Origin: Streptomyces genisteinicus
GTDB lineage: Bacteria; Actinomycetota; Actinomycetes; Streptomycetales; Streptomycetaceae
Assembly (NCBI RefSeq): GCF_014489615.1
Contig: NZ_CP060825.1
Coordinates: forward strand, 1,357,001 to 1,421,000
Direction: 5' to 3'
DNA: 64,000 nt
Shown here: positions 59,728 to 64,000 of the stretch, one piece after another
Layout: each line of letters starts with the position of its first letter
Position numbering within the stretch: position 1 is the first letter of the stretch
Translations under genes and position numbers: made by a program
The notes under the pieces: generated by a model
What the model was told of the DNA's origin: nothing
The model's input: the letters and a program-made list of their open reading frames with translations, nothing else
Databases searched by the model: none

Positions 59728-60924
59728 TCAGCCGCCCGCCGGCCCCTCTCCTCCCGCGGGAGGCGAGGACGTCGGCAGCACGAGCTGTACGCGGAAGCCC
59801 CCGTCGGGGCCCGGGCCCGTCGTCACGGTGCCCCCGTAGAGCTTCGCCCGTTCCCGCATGCCGATCAACCCGTGCCCGCCGCCGTCGCCGCTTCCGGCCG
59901 GATCCGGGCCGGGGCCGTCGTCCGTCACGGTCACCATGAGGTGGTGCGGCCCGTAGCGGACCTGCACCACCGCGCCGGCGGGCCGCGCGTGACGGAGGAC
60001 GTTGGTGAGCGCCTCCTGCACGACCCGGTACGCGCAGAGCTCCACCCCGGGCGGCAACGACCGGGCCCGCCCGTCCAGGACCAGCTCGACATCGACGCCC
60101 CCCTCGCGCATCCGGGCGGCCATCTCGCCGAGCCCGCCCAGCGTGGGCATGGGGGTGTACGACTCGGGCGTGTTGTCCCCGGCGCGCAGCAGGGTGAGCA
60201 TCCGCCGCATCTCTTCCAGCGCCTCGCTGGAAGTGCCGGCGATGGTGACGAGCGCCTTGCGGGCGGCCCCGGGGTCCGTGTCGAAGACGTAGTGGGCGAG
60301 ACCGGACTGGACGGCGATCACGGACATGTGGTGGGCGATCACGTCGTGGAGCTCGCGGGCGATGCGCGCCTGCTCGTCGGCGACCGCACGCTCGGCCTTC
60401 ACGTCGCGTTCGGCCCGCAGTTGGGCCGCGAGCTCGGCCAGGCGTCTGCCACGGCGCTCCGACTCGCGTGCGGACTGGCCGAAGCGGACGAGTACGGCCG
60501 GCACGACGACGCCCAGCGCCGCGGCGGCCGCCACCGACCCCCCGGGCGCCGTGAATCCCCCGTACACCCACACGGCGCCGACCCCCGCGCCCGCCGTGAC
60601 GGCGGTGCGGAGCGGGCGGGTGGCCGCGACGGTGTAGAGCGCCAGTTGAGCCGCGAGGCTGTTCACCACCGGCCAGGAGCCGAGGGCGATGTACGCCGTC
60701 CACAGGACGAGAACGCCGGACACGACGAGAACGGGAGTCCGGCGCCGGAAGCACAGCAGCACGTGGACCGCGAGTGTCAGGAGACAGCCGGCCCGGTTCA
60801 GCGGCGGATACCCCTCACCGGTGTCCTGCCGCCCCAGCAGCAGCGCGCACCCGAGAACCGCCGCCGCGACGAGGACGTCCAGGGCCCCAGTGGATCGCCG
60901 GACCGGTGTCCGCGGACGCTGCAT
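59728..60924 (-). CDS. Sensor histidine kinase, NarL-partner (HPK7) class
   Basis: 398 residues. Four to five membrane segments occupy the first about 150 residues with almost no extracytoplasmic loop, suggesting sensing within the membrane. A coiled coil (RRGRRLAELAAQLRAERDVKAERAVADEQARIAREL) leads to the dimerisation/phospho-acceptor site ARELHDVIAHHMSVIAVQSG. The ATPase domain has the N-box QEALTNVLRHA, and the Gly-rich DDGPGPDPAGSGDGGGHGLIGMRERA. It is partner to the response regulator downstream. Signal unknown; cell-envelope stress is typical for this kinase type. Confidence 0.94.
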   Translation of the reverse strand: MQRPRTPVRRSTGALDVLVAAAVLGCALLLGRQDTGEGYPPLNRAGCLLTLAVHVLLCFRRRTPVLVVSGVLVLWTAYIALGSWPVVNSLAAQLALYTVAATRPLRTAVTAGAGVGAVWVYGGFTAPGGSVAAAAALGVVVPAVLVRFGQSARESERRGRRLAELAAQLRAERDVKAERAVADEQARIARELHDVIAHHMSVIAVQSGLAHYVFDTDPGAARKALVTIAGTSSEALEEMRRMLTLLRAGDNTPESYTPMPTLGGLGEMAARMREGGVDVELVLDGRARSLPPGVELCAYRVVQEALTNVLRHARPAGAVVQVRYGPHHLMVTVTDDGPGPDPAGSGDGGGHGLIGMRERAKLYGGTVTTGPGPDGGFRVQLVLPTSSPPAGGEGPAGG

Positions 60925-61139
60925 GCGGCGCAGACTACCGGCGCCCCTGCCGGCCGGGCGTCAACTCCCGGTCTACCGCCAGGGTTTACCCGGTACCCGG
61001 CGCCGGGTTGACGCCGACGGAGTGCGGCGGCTCCTACCGTCGTGCCAGCCAGCCGGCAGCCCGCGGACCGGACACGACGGACCGGGGCCACACCGTGCCG
61101 CCGCACCCCGTGCGCCGGCACCCCAGCCGAAGGAGCCCC

Positions 61140-61538
61140 ATGCCCACCATGACCCGGCCGAACCGGAAGCGGTACGGCAGGAAGACGACCCGCAACACCC
61201 TCGTCGTGGCGGCGGCCGCCGCCTCGGCCCTCGTCCTGGCCGCCCCCACCGCCGGAGCCGCAGGCGTGCCGGGCGGCGGCGGCTCGGCCACCTGGTACGC
61301 GGACGGCGACAAGATGAGGATCTGCGACACGGCGGCGGACGGAAAGTCCGTCGTCGTGATCGCGAGCTTCACGAACACCTGGAAGTGGCACACCAGCGGA
61401 GCCGGCGGCTGCACCGACCGCTCGTACGGCAACCTCCCCGAAGGATTCGCCTTCTCGTTCAGAGTCTGCCTCGGCGACTTCAGCGAGCAGTACTACCTCC
61501 CCGCCACCTGCAGCGCCTCGGCGCCGGCCTGGGCCTGA
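61140..61538 (+). CDS. Small secreted four-cysteine protein
   Basis: 132 residues with AAGGAG 4 nt upstream of the ATG. The signal peptide is long and basic (RPNRKRYGRKTTRN before the hydrophobic core) and ends near TAGA (about residue 40). The mature 90-residue domain has four cysteines (RICDT, GGCTD, RVCLG, ATCSA), probably two disulfides, and many Trp/Tyr/Phe residues (ATWYADGD, NTWKWH, YLPATC), a beta-rich look. It resembles small actinomycete secreted proteins of unknown role. It is divergent from the two-component operon across 215 bp and may be its target. Confidence 0.75.
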   Translation: MPTMTRPNRKRYGRKTTRNTLVVAAAAASALVLAAPTAGAAGVPGGGGSATWYADGDKMRICDTAADGKSVVVIASFTNTWKWHTSGAGGCTDRSYGNLPEGFAFSFRVCLGDFSEQYYLPATCSASAPAWA

Positions 61539-61603
61539 CCCGCCCGGAACCGCCGCGGGGGACCGCCGGCGCGCGCCCGGCGCTCCCGGGCCGCCCCGGC
61601 GGA

Positions 61604-61656
61604 CGGCACGGTGCCCCGGACCGCGGCTCACGCCGGCGGTCCGGGGCACCGTGCCG
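61604..61656 (+). terminator. Terminator of the secreted-protein gene
   Basis: A perfect 21-bp stem, 61604-61624 with 61636-61656, around an 11-nt loop, 66 nt past the stop. Confidence 0.85.
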
Positions 61657-61688
61657 CGGCTCCGCACACGACGCGTGCGGAGCCGCGG
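61654..61688 (-). terminator. Terminator of the cmk-plsC-der operon
   Basis: A perfect 14-bp stem CCGCGGCTCCGCAC (61654-61667) / GTGCGGAGCCGCGG (61675-61688), directly after the der stop. It overlaps the convergent gene's hairpin by 3 nt. Confidence 0.8.
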
Positions 61689-61690
61689 TC

Positions 61691-63139
61691 TCACTTCTTG
61701 CGGCTGCGCTTCTCCCGCACCCGCACCGAGATGTGGATCGGGGTCCCCTCGAAACCGAACTCCTCGCGCAGCCTGCGCTCCACGAACCGGCGGTAGCCGT
61801 GCTCCAGGAAGCCGGAGGCGAAGAGCACGAAGCGGGGCGGCTTGGTGCCGGCCTGCGTGCCGAAGAGGATGCGGGGCTGCTTGCCGCCGCGGATCGGGTG
61901 CGGGTGCGCGGCGACGATCTCGCCCAGGAAAGCGTTCAGACGGCCGGTGGGGACACGGGTCTCCCAGCCCGCCAGCGCCGTCTCGATCGCCGGGACGAGC
62001 TTCTCCATGTGGCGGCCGGTGAGGGCCGACACGTTCACCCGGGGCGCCCAGGCGACCTGCTGCATCTCGGTCTCGATCTCGCGCTCGAGGTAGTAGCGGC
62101 GCTCCTCGTCCAGGTCGTCCCACTTGTTGTAGGCGACGACGATCGCGCGGCCCGCCTCGACGGCCATCGTGATGATGCGCTGGTCCTGGACGCTGATGGT
62201 GTCCGTCGCGTCGATCAGGATGACGGCGACCTCCGCCTTCTCGACGGCGGCGGCCGTGCGGAGCGAGGCGTAGTAGTCGGCGCCCTGCTGGAGGTGGACC
62301 CGCTTGCGGATACCGGCGGTGTCGACGAACTTCCAGGTCACGCCGCCGAGTTCGATGAGCTCGTCGACCGGGTCCCGGGTGGTGCCCGCGAGCTCGTTGA
62401 CGACGACGCGCTCCTCGCGGGCCACCTTGTTCAGCAGCGAGGACTTGCCCACGTTGGGGCGGCCGATCAGCGCGATGCGGCGCGGCCCGCCGACCGCCGT
62501 GCCGAAGGTCTGGGCGGGGGCGTCGGGCAGGACCTCCAGGACGGCGTCGAGCATGTCGCCGGTGCCGCGGCCGTGGAGCGAGGAGACGGGGTGCGGCTCG
62601 CCCAGACCGAGCGACCACAGCGCCGTCGCGTCCGCCTCGCCGCTCGGTCCGTCGACCTTGTTGGCGCAGAGCACCACGGGCTTGCCCGCCCGGCGCAGCA
62701 GCTTGACGACGGCCTCGTCGGTGTCGGTGGCGCCGACGGTCGAGTCGACCACGAAGACGACCGCGTCGGCGGCCTCGATGGCGTACTCGGCCTGGGCGGC
62801 GACGGAGGCGTCGATGCCGAGGACGTCCTGCTCCCAGCCGCCGGTGTCGACGACCTTGAAACGGCGGCCCGCCCACTCGGCCTCGTAGGTCACCCGGTCA
62901 CGGGTGACACCGGGCTTGTCCTCGACGACCGCCTCGCGGCGGCCGATGATGCGGTTCACCAGGGTCGACTTGCCGACATTCGGACGGCCGACGACGGCGA
63001 GCACCGGAAGCGGGCCGTGCCCGGCCTCCTCGATCGCGCCCTCGACGTCCTCGACGTCGAAGCCCTCTTCCGCGGCGAGCTCCATGAACTCCGCGTACTC
63101 GGTGTCCCCGAGCGCTCCGTGGTCGTGCTGGTCGTTCAT
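61691..63139 (-). CDS. der: Ribosome-assembly GTPase Der (EngA)
   Basis: 482 residues with the tandem GTPase layout unique to Der. Domain 1 has G1 [13 protein letters not shown]3 DTGGW and G4 NKVD; domain 2 has G1 [12 protein letters not shown]3 DTAGIRKRV and G4 NKWD. A C-terminal KH-like domain ([42 protein letters not shown]) ends the protein. An acidic N-terminal extension of about 40 residues ([27 protein letters not shown]) is typical of actinobacterial Der. It matures the 50S subunit and is essential. It follows plsC by 58 nt in the cmk-plsC-der operon. Confidence 0.98.
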   Translation of the reverse strand: MNDQHDHGALGDTEYAEFMELAAEEGFDVEDVEGAIEEAGHGPLPVLAVVGRPNVGKSTLVNRIIGRREAVVEDKPGVTRDRVTYEAEWAGRRFKVVDTGGWEQDVLGIDASVAAQAEYAIEAADAVVFVVDSTVGATDTDEAVVKLLRRAGKPVVLCANKVDGPSGEADATALWSLGLGEPHPVSSLHGRGTGDMLDAVLEVLPDAPAQTFGTAVGGPRRIALIGRPNVGKSSLLNKVAREERVVVNELAGTTRDPVDELIELGGVTWKFVDTAGIRKRVHLQQGADYYASLRTAAAVEKAEVAVILIDATDTISVQDQRIITMAVEAGRAIVVAYNKWDDLDEERRYYLEREIETEMQQVAWAPRVNVSALTGRHMEKLVPAIETALAGWETRVPTGRLNAFLGEIVAAHPHPIRGGKQPRILFGTQAGTKPPRFVLFASGFLEHGYRRFVERRLREEFGFEGTPIHISVRVREKRSRKK

Positions 63140-63197
63140 GAAGTCCGTTCCTCATTCGTCACTGGACCGCGTCGGGCGGCCCATTACTCACGTCTGT

Positions 63198-63842
63198 CTA
63201 GCGCCCGGTGAGGCGCTTCGCGTCCTTCAGGTGGACGGTCAGCCGCTCCTGGACGCGTACGGTCGCCTCGTCGAGCGCCTTGCGCGTCCGGCGGCCGGTG
63301 CCGTCGCCGGCCTGGAACGCCTCGCCGAAGACGAGGTCGACCCGGCTCCGCAGCGGAGGCAGCTGCCGTATCAACCGTCCGCGGCGCTCCGTGCTTCCCA
63401 GCACCGCCACCGGGACGATCGGCGCACCGCTGCGCACGGCGAAGTACGCGAGGCCGGCGCGCAGCGACGCGAAGTCGCCCTCGCCCCGGGTGCCCTCGGG
63501 GAAGATGCCGAGCACACCGCCGTTCTCCAGCACACCGAGCGCGTTGCCGATCGCCGTGCGGTCGGCGGTCGTCCGGTCCACCTGGACCTGCCCGATACCG
63601 GTCAGGAAGGCGCCGAGCGGGCCGACGAACGCCTCCTTCTTGATCAGGAAGTGCACGGGCCGGGGCGCGGTGCCCATCAGCATCGGGCCGTCGATGTTGT
63701 GCGAGTGGTTGACGGCCATGATGACCGGCCCCGACGCCGGCACGTGCCAGGCGCCCAGCACCCGCGGCTTCCACAGCCCGTACATGAGGCCGATGCCGAT
63801 GCCCCGGCCGACGGCCGCGCCCTTCAGCGAGGGAACGGTCAC
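63198..63842 (-). CDS. plsC: 1-acyl-sn-glycerol-3-phosphate acyltransferase (PlsC)
   Basis: 214 residues from a GTG that overlaps the cmk stop (GTGA). The acyltransferase motifs are NHSHNIDGPMLMG (NHx4D, motif I), and FPEGTRGEGDFASLRAGLAYFAV (motif III), followed by PIVPVAVLGS (motif IV). An N-terminal amphipathic/hydrophobic segment (GRGIGIGLMYGLW) anchors it to the membrane. It makes phosphatidate from lysophosphatidate and acyl-CoA/ACP. The cmk-plsC-der order is common in actinobacteria. Confidence 0.93.
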   Translation of the reverse strand: MTVPSLKGAAVGRGIGIGLMYGLWKPRVLGAWHVPASGPVIMAVNHSHNIDGPMLMGTAPRPVHFLIKKEAFVGPLGAFLTGIGQVQVDRTTADRTAIGNALGVLENGGVLGIFPEGTRGEGDFASLRAGLAYFAVRSGAPIVPVAVLGSTERRGRLIRQLPPLRSRVDLVFGEAFQAGDGTGRRTRKALDEATVRVQERLTVHLKDAKRLTGR

Positions 63843-64000
63843 CTGGCGACCTGCTTCGGCGTGCTCCGGCGCTCCTCGACCAGGGTCACGACGCACTCGA
63901 TGACCTGCTGGAGGCTGAGATCGGTGGTGTCGACCTCGACGGCGTCGTCCGCCTTGGCGAGCGGGGACGTCTTGCGGCTCGAGTCGGCCGCGTCCCGGCG
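63839..64000 (-). CDS. cmk: Cytidylate kinase, C-terminal end (partial)
   Basis: The last 53 residues only; the gene continues beyond the window. RRDAADSSRKTSPLAKADDAVEVDTTDLSLQQVIE is the conserved C-terminal block of CMP kinase, covering the LID-to-end region with the R-x-D pair that contacts the phosphates. The enzyme phosphorylates CMP and dCMP. It ends TGA overlapping the plsC GTG, so plsC is translationally coupled. Confidence 0.9.
   Translation of the reverse strand, partial: RRDAADSSRKTSPLAKADDAVEVDTTDLSLQQVIECVVTLVEERRSTPKQVAR

Noticed and set aside
1..64000. Mobile elements, tRNA/rRNA genes, CRISPR arrays or a biosynthetic gene cluster
   Set aside because: No transposase, integrase, tRNA-like cloverleaf, att duplication, spacer array, PKS or NRPS domain was recognised on either strand.

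Overview
The window is 64 kb of very GC-rich actinobacterial DNA that looks like a Streptomyces chromosome arm-core segment. The reasons are strong G/C third-position codon use, many GTG starts, leaderless genes with a TAnnnT box 6-8 nt before the start codon, streptogrisin-type proteases, a SepF-like division gene, and several families typical of Streptomyces (DUF5925, DUF5685, DUF6643). From memory the gene order resembles the S. coelicolor SCO1700-SCO1760 region; this was not checked by search. No rRNA, tRNA, IS element, prophage or CRISPR array was seen.

Layout. 0-9 kb: end of a SpoIIE-type phosphatase, a MalK-like ATPase, a class F sortase coupled to a small secreted surface protein, a CitMHS/MFS transporter pair and a molybdopterin oxidoreductase. 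9-20.7 kb: TetR/hmgA divergon, a HutC-type regulator, a stand-alone type ISP C-terminal-like protein, a CaiB-type CoA transferase, a degenerate Ser/Thr kinase (GFG instead of DFG), a secreted SGNH hydrolase, a DUF5925 AAA ATPase, a GntR regulator, a tandem GNAT and a DUF402 protein. 20.8-24.7 kb: a tctCBA tricarboxylate transporter divergent from an orphan CitB-type response regulator. 25-36 kb: a cell-wall-anchored (LAETG) AA10 LPMO, a secreted lipase, the mutagenic dnaE2-imuB operon behind a LexA box, a membrane protein and two streptogrisin-like proteases.

36.4-47.3 kb is the most interesting block. A minus-strand operon (amino-acid ABC permease, FAD/NAD(P)-binding protein, second permease, ATPase, binding lipoprotein, two flavin-dependent LLM monooxygenases, DUF1684 protein) is transcribed away from a GNAT acetyltransferase plus a second binding lipoprotein. 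Two binding proteins, two permeases, one ATPase, one N-acetyltransferase and two monooxygenases match the contents of the B. subtilis ytmI/tcyJKLMN/cmo operon for S-alkyl-cysteine salvage. A 23-codon leaderless ORF with an HID-F-G-R...C ending, like actinobacterial sulfur-responsive leader peptides, sits before the acetyltransferase gene and supports an organosulfur role.

47.4-64 kb: a DUF5685 protein with a 16-cysteine tail and a tandem-repeated 3' end, the SepF-like sflA, an acyl-CoA dehydrogenase with a perfect upstream palindrome, a DHA2 MFS pump, a PAP2 phosphatase, an I78 inhibitor, a WYL regulator with a 12-bp inverted repeat, a GT4 glycosyltransferase, two conserved proteins of unknown role, a NarL-type two-component system, a small secreted protein, and the essential cmk-plsC-der operon, cut by the window end. 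Many gene ends carry long GC-rich hairpin terminators.
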